Shown here: positions 55,496 through 64,000 of the stretch, piece after piece
Position numbering within the stretch: position 1 is the first letter of the stretch
Layout of the letters: each line of letters begins with the position of its first letter
Assembly: GCF_900114605.1 (NCBI RefSeq)
Contig: NZ_FOTP01000009.1
Coordinates: 124,001 to 188,000 of the forward strand
Direction: 5' to 3'
DNA length: 64,000 nucleotides
DNA from: Bradyrhizobium sp. NFR13
Lineage (GTDB): Bacteria > Pseudomonadota > Alphaproteobacteria > Rhizobiales > Xanthobacteraceae
Made by a program: the position numbers and the translations under genes
The notes under the pieces: model-generated
Seen by the model: the letters and a program-made list of their open reading frames with translations, nothing else
Told to the model about the DNA's origin: nothing
Database searches by the model: none

Positions 55496-56644
55496 ATGAT
55501 CTCTCGCGAACAACGCACACCGCTCAGCGAATGGTGGTGGACCGTGGACCGCCTGCTGCTGGCGGCGATCATCGCGCTGATGCTGGCCGGGGTGATCCTG
55601 TCGCTGGCAGCGTCGCCGCCGGTGGCGACCCGCATCGGGCTCGATCCCTTCCACTTCTTCAACCGCCACATCCTGTTCATGGTGCCGTCGGTCATCGTGC
55701 TGATCGGCGTGTCCTTCATGTCGCCGCGGCAGATCCGCCGTTCGGCGCTCGTCGTGTTTGCGCTCTCCATGGTGCTGATCGTCGCGACCTTGCTGATCGG
55801 ACCGGAAGTGAAGGGCGCCAAGCGCTGGATCACCATTCTCGGCATCAATATCCAGGCCTCGGAATCCGCCAAGCCGGCTTTCGTCGTCATCGCTGCCTGG
55901 CTGTTCTCGGAATCCGCGCGCAAGCCGGAGATGCCCGCAACCTCGATGGCCATCGTGCTGCTGATGATGCTGGTGTCGTTGCTGGTGATGCAGCCTGACT
56001 TCGGTCAGACCATGCTGATCCTGATGGCCTGGGGTTCGCTGTTCTTCATTGCCGGCATGCGCATGGTCTGGGTGTTCGGCCTCGGTGCCACCGCGGCAGG
56101 TGGGCTATTGATGGCTTACTTCCTGGTGCCGCACGTTGCCGGCCGTATCAAACGCTTCATGGATCCCGCCTCGGGCGATACGTTTCAGGTCGATACTGCG
56201 ATGGAAGCCTTTTCGAATGGCGGCTGGTTCGGCCTTGGGCCGGGCGAGGGCATCGCCAAGCGCAGCCTGCCGGACAGCCACACCGACTTCGTCTTTGCCG
56301 TGGGCGCCGAGGAGTTCGGCATCCTGCTCTGTCTCGCGGTGCTCAGCCTGTTTGCCTTCATCGTGATCCGCGCGATGTCGCGCGCTTACGCGACCGAGGA
56401 CCTGTTCTCGCGTTTTGCCGCCTCGGGCCTCGCCATTCTGTTCGGCGTGCAGGCGGCGATCAACATGGCGGTCAATCTGCATCTGATCCCGGCTAAAGGC
56501 ATGACGCTGCCCTTCATCTCCTATGGTGGTTCGTCGATGATCTCGCTGGCTTACAGCGTCGGCATGCTGCTCGCTTTGACCCGGATGCGTCCACGTACCG
56601 AAGTCGAGGCGATCGACGCCCACGTCGCGCGCACTTACGCGTGA
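55496..56644 (+). CDS. ftsW: septal peptidoglycan glycosyltransferase FtsW
   Basis: A 382-residue SEDS family inner-membrane protein with about ten hydrophobic segments. SEDS proteins polymerise glycan strands from lipid II with a class B PBP, here FtsI. Conserved residues lie in PDFGQTMLIL, the Asp-containing large loop (SGDTFQVDTAMEAFSNGGWFGLGPGEG) and PAKGMTLPFISYGGSSM. The start ATG is 244 nt after murD, with a separate promoter likely. Its stop overlaps the murG start. Confidence 0.97.
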   Translation: MISREQRTPLSEWWWTVDRLLLAAIIALMLAGVILSLAASPPVATRIGLDPFHFFNRHILFMVPSVIVLIGVSFMSPRQIRRSALVVFALSMVLIVATLLIGPEVKGAKRWITILGINIQASESAKPAFVVIAAWLFSESARKPEMPATSMAIVLLMMLVSLLVMQPDFGQTMLILMAWGSLFFIAGMRMVWVFGLGATAAGGLLMAYFLVPHVAGRIKRFMDPASGDTFQVDTAMEAFSNGGWFGLGPGEGIAKRSLPDSHTDFVFAVGAEEFGILLCLAVLSLFAFIVIRAMSRAYATEDLFSRFAASGLAILFGVQAAINMAVNLHLIPAKGMTLPFISYGGSSMISLAYSVGMLLALTRMRPRTEVEAIDAHVARTYA

Positions 56645-57744
56645 TGAGTACCGCGCCCCTCATATTGCTCGCGGCGGGCGGCACTGGCGGACATCTGTTT
56701 CCGGCGGAGGCGCTCGGCGTCGTGCTGATGAAGCGGGGCTTGCGTGTGCGTCTGGTCACCGATCCGCGGGCGCTGAAATATAGCGGGCTGTTTTCGCGCG
56801 AGATGATCGATGTGGTGCCGAGCGAGACACTGCGCGGCCGCAATCCGATAGCGCTGGCGCGCACCGCCATCATGCTTGCCGCCGGCACCGCGATAGCGCT
56901 GAATCTCATGCGCAGCCTGAAGCCTGCGGCGGTGATCGGTTTCGGCGGCTACCCGACAGTGCCGCCGCTATTCGCTGCGCGTCTGTTCGGCATTCCCAGC
57001 CTGATCCACGATTCCAACGCCGTGATGGGCCGGGCCAATCGCATGCTGTCCGGCAAGGTCAGCGCGATCGCCACATCGCTGCCCGGCGTGCTCGACCGCG
57101 ATCCCGAATTGTTGAAGAAGACCACCACCACGGGCACGCCGATGCGCCCGGCGATCCTCGCCGCTGCGGCCGTACCCTATGTCGCGCCCGATCCCACCGG
57201 GCCGCTGCGCCTGCTCGTCGTCGGCGGCAGCCAGGGCGCGCGTATCATGGCCGATATCGTGCCGCCCGCGATCGAACGTCTCGAACCCGCGCTGTGGGAT
57301 CGTCTCATCCTCACCCAACAGGTGCGCGACGAAGATATGGCCCGCGTGCGTGCCGTCTACGACAAGCTCAAGATCAAGGCCGAACTCGGGCCGTTCTTCA
57401 GCGATCTCCCTGCGCGCCTCGCCTCAAGCCAACTGGTGATCTCGCGCTCCGGCGCGGGCACCGTCGCCGAACTTGGCGCCATCGGCCGTCCGTCCATTCT
57501 GGTGCCGCTGCCCGGCGCGCTGGATCAGGACCAGTTCGCCAATGCCGGTGTGCTCGCCGATGCCGGCGGTGCGCTCCGCATTGCACAGGCTGATTTCACG
57601 CCCGACCGTCTGGCGTCGGAAATCTCCGCGCTGGCCGGCGAGCCGGCGCAACTGACTGCAATGGCATCTGGTGCACGCAAGGTCGGCCGGCTCGATGCAG
57701 CGGATCGGCTGGCGGATTTGGTCGCGAAAGTAGCGAAGATTTAG
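56644..57744 (+). CDS. murG: UDP-GlcNAc:lipid I N-acetylglucosaminyltransferase MurG
   Basis: A peripheral inner-membrane glycosyltransferase of about 366 residues that makes lipid II. It begins ILLAAGGTGGHLFPAEALG, the lipid-I-binding G loop, then VIGFGGYPTVPPL and the GT-B C-terminal donor site SGAGTVAELGAIGRPSILVPLPGALDQDQFANA. The ATG overlaps the ftsW stop (TGATG); a GTG one codon upstream is also possible. murC, normally next, is displaced by a repeat, a LysR gene and an efflux gene. Confidence 0.97.
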   Translation: MSTAPLILLAAGGTGGHLFPAEALGVVLMKRGLRVRLVTDPRALKYSGLFSREMIDVVPSETLRGRNPIALARTAIMLAAGTAIALNLMRSLKPAAVIGFGGYPTVPPLFAARLFGIPSLIHDSNAVMGRANRMLSGKVSAIATSLPGVLDRDPELLKKTTTTGTPMRPAILAAAAVPYVAPDPTGPLRLLVVGGSQGARIMADIVPPAIERLEPALWDRLILTQQVRDEDMARVRAVYDKLKIKAELGPFFSDLPARLASSQLVISRSGAGTVAELGAIGRPSILVPLPGALDQDQFANAGVLADAGGALRIAQADFTPDRLASEISALAGEPAQLTAMASGARKVGRLDAADRLADLVAKVAKI

Positions 57745-57757
57745 TTCGCCACAACTC

Positions 57758-57917
57758 GTCATTCCGGGGCGGGACCATCGCCGAAGGCGACGGGACCGAA
57801 CCCGGAATCCCGAGATGTTCATCACCTGCTAGTACCGGGCGGCGGAGAGGTGGCCATCATTTCGGGATTCCGGGTTCACGCCGGCCCGCTTTGCGTGCCG
57901 ACATGCCCCGGAATGAC
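57758..57917. repeat. intergenic palindromic repeat, copy B
   Basis: Perfect 13-nt terminal inverted repeats GTCATTCCGGGGC / GCCCCGGAATGAC enclose about 134 nt, including GAACCCGGAATCCCGAGATG and GGGATTCCGGGTTCACGCCG. The same element as copy A at 55261. It lies between murG and the convergent LysR gene. Confidence 0.9.
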
Positions 57918-57926
57918 GAGTGTGGA

Positions 57927-58829
57927 TTAAAGCCTCACCCTTTCCACCAGATAATCCAGAAACGCGCGCACCCGTGCCGGCAATCGTCCGCCATGGCCGA
58001 CGAACACTGCGTGGATCGGCTCAATATCGCCGGGGTTGAATGCGTCGAGCACCGGCACCAGCCGGCCGGCTTTGATATCGGCCTCGACGTGAAAACGTGC
58101 GAGCCGCGCGATGCCCATGCCGGCAATGGCGAGGTGCTGCATCGCTTCGCCGTCGCTGACCAGGGCATTGCCTGATGGCATCACGGCGATTGTCTCGCCG
58201 CCGACCTTGAACGGCCAGCCGTTCTCCCACTTGGCGAAGCCGAAGCGCAGCAGATTATGGTCAGCGAGATCGTCCGGTGTCTTCGGTGTGCCGCGCTCCT
58301 TGAGATAGGCGGGCGAGGCGACCACGACCATGCGGCTTTCGCCGAGTTTGCGCGCCAGCAATCGTGACTCGCGCATCAAGCCGACGCGAATGGCGACATC
58401 GGCGCGTTCTTCCAGGAGATCCACCACGAGATCGGTCAGAACGACCTCGACCTTGATGTCGGGATAGCGCTTCGCGAAATCCGGCAGCAGCGGCAACAGC
58501 AGACGCAGGCCGAAGGGCACGCTGGTATTGACGCGCAGCAACCCGCTCGGTGTCGCGCCGATCGCGGCCTCGCGTTCGGCCGCGCTGATCTCGTCGAGAA
58601 TGCGCAGGGCGCGCTCATAGAAAGCGCTGCCTTCCGGTGTGAGCTGAAGCTTGCGCGTCGAGCGGTTGATGAGCCGCACGCCGAGCCGCGTTTCCAGCCG
58701 CGCCACCAGTTTGCTGACGGCAGAGGGGGTCATCCGGAAGGCCCGCGCCGCGGTTGAAAAACCGCCGAGCTCGACCACGCGGGTGAACACTTCCATTTCG
58801 CCGGAGCGATTGACGTCCAGTCGCGACAT
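57927..58829 (-). CDS. LysR family regulator
   Basis: A 300-residue LysR regulator. The N-terminal HTH is EVFTRVVELGGFSTAARAFRMTPSAVSKLVARLETRLGVRLINRSTRKL. The substrate-binding domain is of the CrgA/DhcR-like type (LRVNTSVPFGLRLLLPLLPDFAKRYPDIKVEVVLTD). It is divergent from an MFS efflux gene, with a palindromic site between them that fits a LysR T-N11-A box. It sits inside the dcw cluster, on the opposite strand. It probably controls the MFS gene; a link with the mur genes is not shown. Confidence 0.93.
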   Translation of the reverse strand: MSRLDVNRSGEMEVFTRVVELGGFSTAARAFRMTPSAVSKLVARLETRLGVRLINRSTRKLQLTPEGSAFYERALRILDEISAAEREAAIGATPSGLLRVNTSVPFGLRLLLPLLPDFAKRYPDIKVEVVLTDLVVDLLEERADVAIRVGLMRESRLLARKLGESRMVVVASPAYLKERGTPKTPDDLADHNLLRFGFAKWENGWPFKVGGETIAVMPSGNALVSDGEAMQHLAIAGMGIARLARFHVEADIKAGRLVPVLDAFNPGDIEPIHAVFVGHGGRLPARVRAFLDYLVERVRL

Positions 58830-58848
58830 CTGGCTTCCAGTCTATTGA

Positions 58849-58863
58849 GTGAATTCAATTCAC
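58849..58863. promoter_or_regulatory. probable LysR operator
   Basis: GTGAATT-C-AATTCAC is a perfect 15-bp palindrome with T-N11-A inside it. It is followed at once by a second dyad CACAA-ATA-TTGTG (58861-58873). Both lie between the LysR gene and the MFS gene. Confidence 0.7.
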
Positions 58864-58961
58864 AAATATTGTGCCTATGTCACGTCTATCTCATCAATTC
58901 CAGGAGGTCCACATCTCCGGTTGTCGGGCATCTGGCCCGTTTCACCCACGGGATTAGGATC

Positions 58962-60134
58962 ATGCCTCTCGCACTCTATGCGCTTACCGTCGGCGCCTTC
59001 GGAATTGGCGTCACCGAATTCGTCATCATGGGTCTTCTGATCGAGGTCGGCGGCGATCTCGGCGTGTCGATCCCGGCCGCGGGTCTGCTGATTTCGGGCT
59101 ATGCACTGGGTGTCGTGCTCGGCGCTCCGATCATGACCATCGCGACCAATCGATGGCCGCGCAAAACCGTGCTGCTGGTGCTGATGGGCATCTTCACGCT
59201 GGGCAATCTGGCTTGCGCAGTGGCGCCGGACTACTGGAGCCTGATGGCGGCACGCGTGCTGACGGCTTTCGCACATGGCACGTTCTTCGGCGTGGGCTCC
59301 GTGGTGGCGACGAGTCTTGTGCCCGAGAACAAGAAGGCATCGGCGATCTCCATCATGTTCGCCGGCTTGACGGTGGCGACCATTCTCGGTGTGCCGTTCG
59401 GCACGTGGCTTGGACAAGGCTATGGCTGGCGCGCGACCTTCTACGCGGTGACGCTAGTGGGGATGGTTGCGATGGCCGCAGTGGCGCTGCTGGTGTCTGA
59501 CGTGAAGGCTCCGGAAGAACACAGCAAGCTGTCCGAGGATCTCGCAGTGCTGGCGCGGCCTCAGGTGCTGCTCGGCCTGCTCACGACAATTCTGGGCTGG
59601 ATCGGCATCTTTGCGTTGTTCACCTATGTCGCGCCAATCCTGACGAAGATTTCTGGCTTTTCCGATGCTGCCGTGTCGCCGATCCTGCTGGTGTTCGGCG
59701 CTGGCGCCATCGTCGGCAATCTCGCCGGTGGACGTCTTGCCGATCGCTGGCCGGCGGGCAGCGTGTTCGGCAGCCTGCTGGCCTTGGCCGTGACGCTCAT
59801 GCTGATCACCTTCGCCGCGCATAATCAGGTCGCCGTCATCATCGCGATCGCGCTGCTCGGCGCCACGGCCTTCGCCACCGCGTCGCCCTTGCAGATGGCC
59901 GTGTTGCGTCAGGCTCAAGGCGCCGGCCAGAGTCTCGCATCGAGCTTCAACATCGCCGCGTTCAATCTCGGCAATGCCATCGGCGCGTGGCTTGGCGGCG
60001 CGGTCATCGCGCATGGCGGTCTGAACGCCGTGCCATGGGTCGCAGCACTGGCACCGCTGGCCGGGGTTGCCGTGGCGCTCATTGCCAATCGCGCGGATCG
60101 CGCACAAGCGCCGGTTCCAGCTCCGGCGGAGTAG
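58962..60134 (+). CDS. MFS efflux transporter (DHA1, AraJ/CmlA-like)
   Basis: A 390-residue inner-membrane permease with about twelve hydrophobic segments, DHA1 family. TM1 reads [25 protein letters not shown] and the loop-2-3 motif is [35 protein letters not shown] and [13 protein letters not shown] are further family motifs. Such proteins export arabinose, chloramphenicol or other small molecules. The start at [13 protein letters not shown] follows from family and TM1; a frame open upstream has no credible start. It is divergent from the LysR gene and lies between murG and murC. Confidence 0.92.
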   Translation: MPLALYALTVGAFGIGVTEFVIMGLLIEVGGDLGVSIPAAGLLISGYALGVVLGAPIMTIATNRWPRKTVLLVLMGIFTLGNLACAVAPDYWSLMAARVLTAFAHGTFFGVGSVVATSLVPENKKASAISIMFAGLTVATILGVPFGTWLGQGYGWRATFYAVTLVGMVAMAAVALLVSDVKAPEEHSKLSEDLAVLARPQVLLGLLTTILGWIGIFALFTYVAPILTKISGFSDAAVSPILLVFGAGAIVGNLAGGRLADRWPAGSVFGSLLALAVTLMLITFAAHNQVAVIIAIALLGATAFATASPLQMAVLRQAQGAGQSLASSFNIAAFNLGNAIGAWLGGAVIAHGGLNAVPWVAALAPLAGVAVALIANRADRAQAPVPAPAE

Positions 60135-60183
60135 GCGCACAGGGCGGATTCGCCTGATCCGCAAGCCAAATTTCCGTCTTTTT

Positions 60184-60254
60184 CGTCATGGCCGGGCTTG
60201 TCCCGGCCATCTGCGTCTGTTTGAAGGAGTCATCTGCCCGGCGCTGCGCCGGGC
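60184..60254. repeat. tandem palindromic repeats before murC
   Basis: ATGGCCGGGCTTGTCCCGGCCAT (60188-60210) is a near-perfect dyad of a kind common in Bradyrhizobiaceae. GCCCGGCGC-T-GCGCCGGGC (60236-60254) is a second perfect hairpin. Both lie between the MFS stop and the murC start and may act as a terminator or an mRNA stabiliser. Confidence 0.75.
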
Positions 60255-60276
60255 GTGGCGAGAGACGAGAATCCCC

Positions 60277-61680
60277 ATGAGACTGCCGCGCGAGATCGGA
60301 CCCATTCACTTTGTCGGTATCGGCGGCATCGGTATGAGCGGCATCGCCGAGGTGCTGTGCAATCTCGGCTACACCGTGCAGGGCTCGGACGCGTCCGAAA
60401 GCGCCAACGTCAACCGTCTGCGTGAAAAAGGCATCACCATTCATATCGGCCATAAGGCCGACAACGTGTCCGGCGCCGATGTGCTCGTGGTCTCCACCGC
60501 GATCAAGCGCGACAATCCAGAACTGATGGCTGCGCGCGCGCAACGTATTCCTGTGGTGCGCCGCGCCGAGATGCTCGCCGAGCTGATGCGCCTCAAGTCC
60601 TGCGTCGCCATCGCCGGCACCCATGGCAAGACCACGACCACGTCGATGGTCGCAGCATTGCTCGATGCCGGCGAGCTCGATCCCACCGTCATCAATGGCG
60701 GCATCATCAATGCCTATGGCACCAATGCGCGACTTGGCGCCGGCGAGTGGATGGTCGTCGAAGCCGACGAGAGTGACGGCACCTTCCTGAAACTGCCTGC
60801 GGATGTCGCGATCGTCACCAATGTCGATCCCGAACATCTCGATCACTTCAAGACCTTCGACGCCGTACAGGACGCGTTCCGCCACTTTGTCGAGAACGTG
60901 CCATTCTACGGCTTCGCTGTCATGTGCATCGATCACCCCGTGGTACAGAGCATCGTCGGCAAGATCGAGGATCGCCGCATCATCACCTACGGGCAGAACC
61001 CGCAGGCCGATGCGCGGCTGGTCGATCTGAAACCTGCCAATGGCGGCTCAAGCTTCAAGGTCGCGTTCCGCGATCGCAAGGCCGGCACCTCGCATGAGAT
61101 CGACAACCTGTTGCTGCCGATGCCGGGTCGTCACAACGCACTCAATGCCACGGCCGCGATTGCCGTCGCGCATGAACTCGGCATGTCCGATGAGGCCATC
61201 CGCAAGGCCATCGCGGGCTTCGGCGGCGTCAAGCGTCGCTTCACCAAGACCGGCGAGTGGAACGGCGTCACCATCATCGACGACTACGGCCATCACCCCG
61301 TGGAGATTTCCGCCGTGCTGCGCGCCGCGCGTGAAAGCACCGCCGGCAAGGTGATCGCCGTGGTGCAGCCGCATCGCTATACGCGCCTGCAGTCGCTGTT
61401 CGAGGAATTCTGCACCTGCTTCAACGACGCCGACACCGTGATCGTTGCCGATGTCTACGCCGCCGGCGAAGCGCCGATCGAGGGCATCGACCGCGACAAT
61501 TTCGTGCTCGGCCTGCGCGCCCACGGCCATCGCGAGGTGATCCCGCTGCAGGAGTCGGCTGCGCTTGCGGGTCTGGTTGCGGGTGTCGCGAAGTCAGGCG
61601 ACACGGTCGTCTGCCTCGGCGCCGGCAACATCACGCAATGGGCTTATGCATTGCCGGGCGAATTGAAGGCGCTGGGGTAG
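60277..61680 (+). CDS. murC: UDP-MurNAc:L-alanine ligase MurC
   Basis: A 467-residue cytoplasmic Mur ligase that adds the first amino acid, L-Ala. It begins [18 protein letters not shown], with ATP loop [18 protein letters not shown], then [21 protein letters not shown] and [15 protein letters not shown], all MurC-specific. The start ATG is in line with family length; an upstream open frame overlaps the MFS gene. murB follows after a palindromic repeat. Confidence 0.97.
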   Translation: MRLPREIGPIHFVGIGGIGMSGIAEVLCNLGYTVQGSDASESANVNRLREKGITIHIGHKADNVSGADVLVVSTAIKRDNPELMAARAQRIPVVRRAEMLAELMRLKSCVAIAGTHGKTTTTSMVAALLDAGELDPTVINGGIINAYGTNARLGAGEWMVVEADESDGTFLKLPADVAIVTNVDPEHLDHFKTFDAVQDAFRHFVENVPFYGFAVMCIDHPVVQSIVGKIEDRRIITYGQNPQADARLVDLKPANGGSSFKVAFRDRKAGTSHEIDNLLLPMPGRHNALNATAAIAVAHELGMSDEAIRKAIAGFGGVKRRFTKTGEWNGVTIIDDYGHHPVEISAVLRAARESTAGKVIAVVQPHRYTRLQSLFEEFCTCFNDADTVIVADVYAAGEAPIEGIDRDNFVLGLRAHGHREVIPLQESAALAGLVAGVAKSGDTVVCLGAGNITQWAYALPGELKALG

Positions 61681-61721
61681 TTCGATGCGGTACGTCTCTC
61701 TTTCCGCGCACACCGCTGTGC

Positions 61722-61834
61722 TCCCTCCCCCCAATGGGGGGAGGGTTGGGGAGAGGGGGCGCCACACGCACCGGCGCCCGCGGCGCCCCCTCTCCCGGCG
61801 CTTCGCGCCACCCTCTCCCCAATGGGGAGAGGGG
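61722..61834. repeat. CCCTCTCCCCAATGGGGAGAGGG-type palindromic repeat
   Basis: Two C-rich/G-rich palindromes, CCCTCCCCCCAATGGGGGGA and CCCTCTCCCCAATGGGGAGA, lie head to tail around GGCGCC-rich sequence (GGCGCCACACGCACCGGCGCC). This is the dispersed repeat common in Bradyrhizobium-type genomes. It fills most of the murC-murB gap and ends about 33 nt before the murB ATG. Confidence 0.85.
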
Positions 61835-61866
61835 ACGTTCCACCTCTTTCCGCGCTATATGCATCC

Positions 61867-62784
61867 ATGACCTTCCCCGACATCACCCCCGATCTCACAT
61901 CCGCGATGCCGGAGCTCCGCGGGCGTCTGCTCGCGAATGAATCCCTCGCGCCGCTGACATGGTTTCGCGTCGGAGGTCCCGCGCAGGTGCTGTTCACGCC
62001 GGCCGATGAGGACGATCTCGCTTACTTCCTGTCGAAGCTGCCCGGCGACATTCCCGTCACCGTCGTCGGCGTCGGCTCCAATCTCATCGTGCGCGATGGT
62101 GGCATTGCAGGCGTCGTCATTCGGCTGAGCCCGCGCGGCTTCGGTGCAACATCGGCTGAAGGCGATATCGTAAGTGCCGGCACGGCCGCTCTCGACAAGC
62201 GCGTGGCGGAGACGGCAGCAGCGGCTGGTGTTGGCGGGCTCGAATTCTATTTCGGCATTCCGGGCTCCATCGGCGGCGCGCTGCGGATGAATGCCGGCGC
62301 CAATGGCGACGAGACCAAGGATGTGCTGATCGAGGCCACAGGCATCGGCCGTGATGGCACGAAGCACGTCTTCGACAATGCCGGCATGCAATTCGTCTAT
62401 CGCAATTCCGGCGTTTCACCGTCGATCATTTTCACATCAGCAAAGTTTCGCGGGACGATCACCGATTCCGCCGCGATCCGCGCGCGGATGGAAGACGTGC
62501 AGACGCATCGCGAGACCGCGCAGCCGATCCGCGAAAAGACCGGCGGCTCGACATTCAAGAATCCGCCGGGACATTCTGCCTGGAAACTGGTCGATGCCGC
62601 AGGCTGCCGCGGCCTGCGCGTCGGCGGCGCGCAGGTGTCGGAGATGCACTGCAATTTCCTGATCAATACCGGCGATGCCACGGCGAGCGACATCGAAACG
62701 CTCGGCGAGACCGTGCGTGCACGCGTGCTGGCGCAGTCGGGCATCGAGCTGCATTGGGAAATCAAACGAATCGGAAACGCTTAG
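61867..62784 (+). CDS. murB: UDP-N-acetylenolpyruvoylglucosamine reductase MurB
   Basis: A 305-residue FAD/NADPH enzyme that reduces UDP-GlcNAc-enolpyruvate to UDP-MurNAc. FAD-binding blocks are [18 protein letters not shown] and [37 protein letters not shown] is diagnostic. The proton donor Ser is in [12 protein letters not shown], and the C-terminal Glu in HWEIKRIG. This is the short, type II-like form. I use the ATG at 61867; an upstream ATG at 61822 lies within the palindromic repeat and would add non-homologous residues. Confidence 0.96.
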   Translation: MTFPDITPDLTSAMPELRGRLLANESLAPLTWFRVGGPAQVLFTPADEDDLAYFLSKLPGDIPVTVVGVGSNLIVRDGGIAGVVIRLSPRGFGATSAEGDIVSAGTAALDKRVAETAAAAGVGGLEFYFGIPGSIGGALRMNAGANGDETKDVLIEATGIGRDGTKHVFDNAGMQFVYRNSGVSPSIIFTSAKFRGTITDSAAIRARMEDVQTHRETAQPIREKTGGSTFKNPPGHSAWKLVDAAGCRGLRVGGAQVSEMHCNFLINTGDATASDIETLGETVRARVLAQSGIELHWEIKRIGNA

Positions 62785-62786
62785 CA

Positions 62787-62799
62787 GTCATTCCGGGGC
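62787..62799. repeat. fragment of the GTCATTCCGGGGC repeat
   Basis: The 13-nt terminus of the copy A/B element occurs 2 nt after the murB stop. No matching right end is found before the convergent gene, so it is a remnant or a half-element. Confidence 0.6.
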
Positions 62800-62855
62800 G
62801 AGCGCAGCGTCAGCGGGCACACCCCTTGAACGACAGCCTGTTGCATCCGCAAGAA

Positions 62856-63692
62856 TTATTTGCCGGGCGGTGTCGGCAGCGCGGGCAATGCCGAATTCGG
62901 TCCGCTGTCGCTAAGCGTCAGCAATCGTTCCAGCGGCGCCGGCGACACCCGGAATGCACCTTCGAACGGATGTTCCTGCAGCGCGATCAGGCCGAGCGCG
63001 ACAATGGCGCCGCTGCCGAACACCGACAATGCCAGCAGCATCGCGCGCGGTTTTCCGAGATGCACAAGACACAATGCGAGCTGCGTGATCAGTCCCAGCA
63101 ACAGTACCGACGTCCATTTCAGATCGTTGGTGTGATCGGTCGACAGACTCAGCCGGTCGTTGCGCGCGGTGCCGGCGCGGACGGTTGCAGCCAGCAGAGC
63201 GGCATGTACCGTGCTGCTCGCATCGCGCGTGATCGTGGGATCGCTGATCTCGCGCAGCAGGTCGTCATAGGCTGCGCGCGTGCGCGGCGATCGTTCGCCA
63301 TTGAGCATCGCCGGCCACTCTTCGTTCACTTCCGATGTGATGAAAGCCTTCAGCGCGATTCGGATTGCGGCCATGTCGGATGCCGATGCCACGCTCAACG
63401 CGTGGACGTTGCGGAGTTCGCCGGCTTCGGTTTGCACGGCACGCACCGCCTGGCGGTTGCGGTCGCCGACATCGTTGGCGAGAAAGCCGGTCAACAGGCC
63501 GAACAGGATCGCCACCGACGAGAAGAACGGCGCGACGACGCCGTCGAACGGTTTCAGTCGCCTCGCCAGCCAGGGCATCGAGGTCAGTCCCACAAGCACC
63601 ACCGCTGCCCCGTAATACAGCAGCGCCAATGTCGCGAAGGTGCCGAAAGTGTTCAGTTCGAGCCAGGCTCTGATCATCCAAGGTCTATCCAT
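62856..63692 (-). CDS. DUF4239 (bestrophin-like) membrane protein
   Basis: A 278-residue inner-membrane protein of the DUF4239 type. Hydrophobic segments are at about 17-38, 55-75, 193-212 and 220-242. The conserved FFSSVAILFGLLTGFLANDV and the following soluble helical domain (RAVQTEAGELRNVHAL) are the family pattern. DUF4239 proteins are related to bestrophin-like channels; ion transport is inference. It is antisense to the dcw cluster between murB and ddl. Alternative ATG at 63677. Confidence 0.85.
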   Translation of the reverse strand: MDRPWMIRAWLELNTFGTFATLALLYYGAAVVLVGLTSMPWLARRLKPFDGVVAPFFSSVAILFGLLTGFLANDVGDRNRQAVRAVQTEAGELRNVHALSVASASDMAAIRIALKAFITSEVNEEWPAMLNGERSPRTRAAYDDLLREISDPTITRDASSTVHAALLAATVRAGTARNDRLSLSTDHTNDLKWTSVLLLGLITQLALCLVHLGKPRAMLLALSVFGSGAIVALGLIALQEHPFEGAFRVSPAPLERLLTLSDSGPNSALPALPTPPGK

Positions 63693-63811
63693 CGAATCGC
63701 AGGGCGGGCTCGCGCAACGGCCCCTGACAGGGCATTATATGACTCGTATGACGTGATGCTATTGCCTTGTCGGCAGCGGTGCGATTCGCGGATGGGTTCG
63801 GAGACGACACG

Positions 63812-64000
63812 ATGACAGAGCAGGCGAGACCTCAGCGGATCACCATCATGTTCGGTGGCCTGAACAAGGAGCGTCTGGTGTCGGTGGCCTCCGCACAGGC
63901 GCTGCATAGCGCGCTGCCCGATGCGGATCTGTGGTTCTGGGATGCCGATGACCGTGTCTACGAGACGTTGGGCACGGTGCTGCTCGCGCATGCGCGGCCT
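63812..64000 (+). CDS. D-alanine--D-alanine ligase-like protein, 3' truncated
   Basis: The window ends inside this gene; 63 codons are visible. The N-terminus reads RITIMFGGLNKERLVSVASAQ, then ALPDADLWFWDADDRVYE. This matches the start of ATP-grasp D-Ala-D-Ala ligases, in particular an alphaproteobacterial subgroup with FGG-x-NKERLVSVASAQ. Position after murB in the dcw cluster also suggests ddl. The ATP-grasp catalytic core is outside the window, so activity cannot be checked. A second, canonical ddlB may follow. Confidence 0.7.
   Translation, partial: MTEQARPQRITIMFGGLNKERLVSVASAQALHSALPDADLWFWDADDRVYETLGTVLLAHARP

Overview
The window looks like chromosomal DNA of an alphaproteobacterium in the Bradyrhizobium/Rhodopseudomonas/Afipia group of the Rhizobiales. 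This is inferred from high GC, an Irr-type iron control element before each of two iron-storage genes, two EcfG-type general-stress promoters (GGAAC-N16-CGTT), the palindromic intergenic repeats common in this group, and the protein families present. No tRNA, rRNA, CRISPR array, prophage, transposase or integrase is visible. The one clear structural RNA gene is rnpB (RNase P RNA, minus strand, about 43.0-43.45 kb). The one clear riboswitch is a TPP element ahead of the thiamine genes.

Layout. 0-8.1 kb: a 5'-truncated L,D-transpeptidase, a 2-hydroxyacid dehydrogenase, ettA, tam, a YqhA-type membrane protein coupled to a lytic transglycosylase, and two paralogous small secreted proteins. 8.3-9.4 kb: bfd and bfr, each behind an Irr box. 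9.4-18 kb: mostly small exported or hypothetical proteins, a PPOX-type flavoprotein, a MetX-like hydrolase, a collagen-like protein, RidA, a Fis-type regulator, a DUF3829 protein and a two-gene YeeE/YedE transporter. 18.2-22.9 kb: thiO-thiS-thiG-thiE-thiC, led by the riboswitch. 22.9-31.6 kb: a small lytic transglycosylase, a polytopic membrane protein, an OmpR/EnvZ-type two-component pair divergent from a Ser/Gly/Asp-rich protein, two PRC-barrel proteins (one with an EcfG promoter), a DUF4403 protein with a hairpin over its ribosome binding site, and a second L,D-transpeptidase. 31.8-34.8 kb: a TauABC-like ABC importer and a 27-residue membrane peptide with its own EcfG promoter and terminator. 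34.9-42 kb: an extensin-like protein, a TetR regulator divergent from an EmrA/EmrB-type pump with a perfect operator between them, and an ABC exporter. 42.2-46.1 kb: a hydrolase, rnpB, a YciI/DGPF protein with an ECF42-type sigma factor, and a peptidoglycan amidase.

46.6 kb to the end is the division and cell wall (dcw) cluster: rsmH-ftsL-ftsI-murE-murF-mraY-murD-ftsW-murG-[LysR/MFS]-murC-murB-[DUF4239, opposite strand]-ddl (cut by the window edge). It encodes most cytoplasmic and lipid-linked steps of peptidoglycan precursor synthesis plus the septal synthase pair FtsW/FtsI. No mraZ lies directly upstream of rsmH. From rsmH to murD the genes overlap or nearly abut. From murD onward the cluster is broken by palindromic repeats, a LysR-regulated efflux pair and an antisense gene. 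Together with the two L,D-transpeptidases, two lytic transglycosylases and the amidase, cell-envelope building and remodelling is the main theme.

The most interesting items are the stress-promoter-driven 27-residue peptide, the signal-less 36-triplet collagen-like protein, the start-codon hairpin of the DUF4403 gene, the efflux pair inside the dcw cluster, and the bfd/bfr pair with duplicated Irr boxes and an enlarged Cys/His-rich Bfd. I found nothing that I can call a wholly new system.
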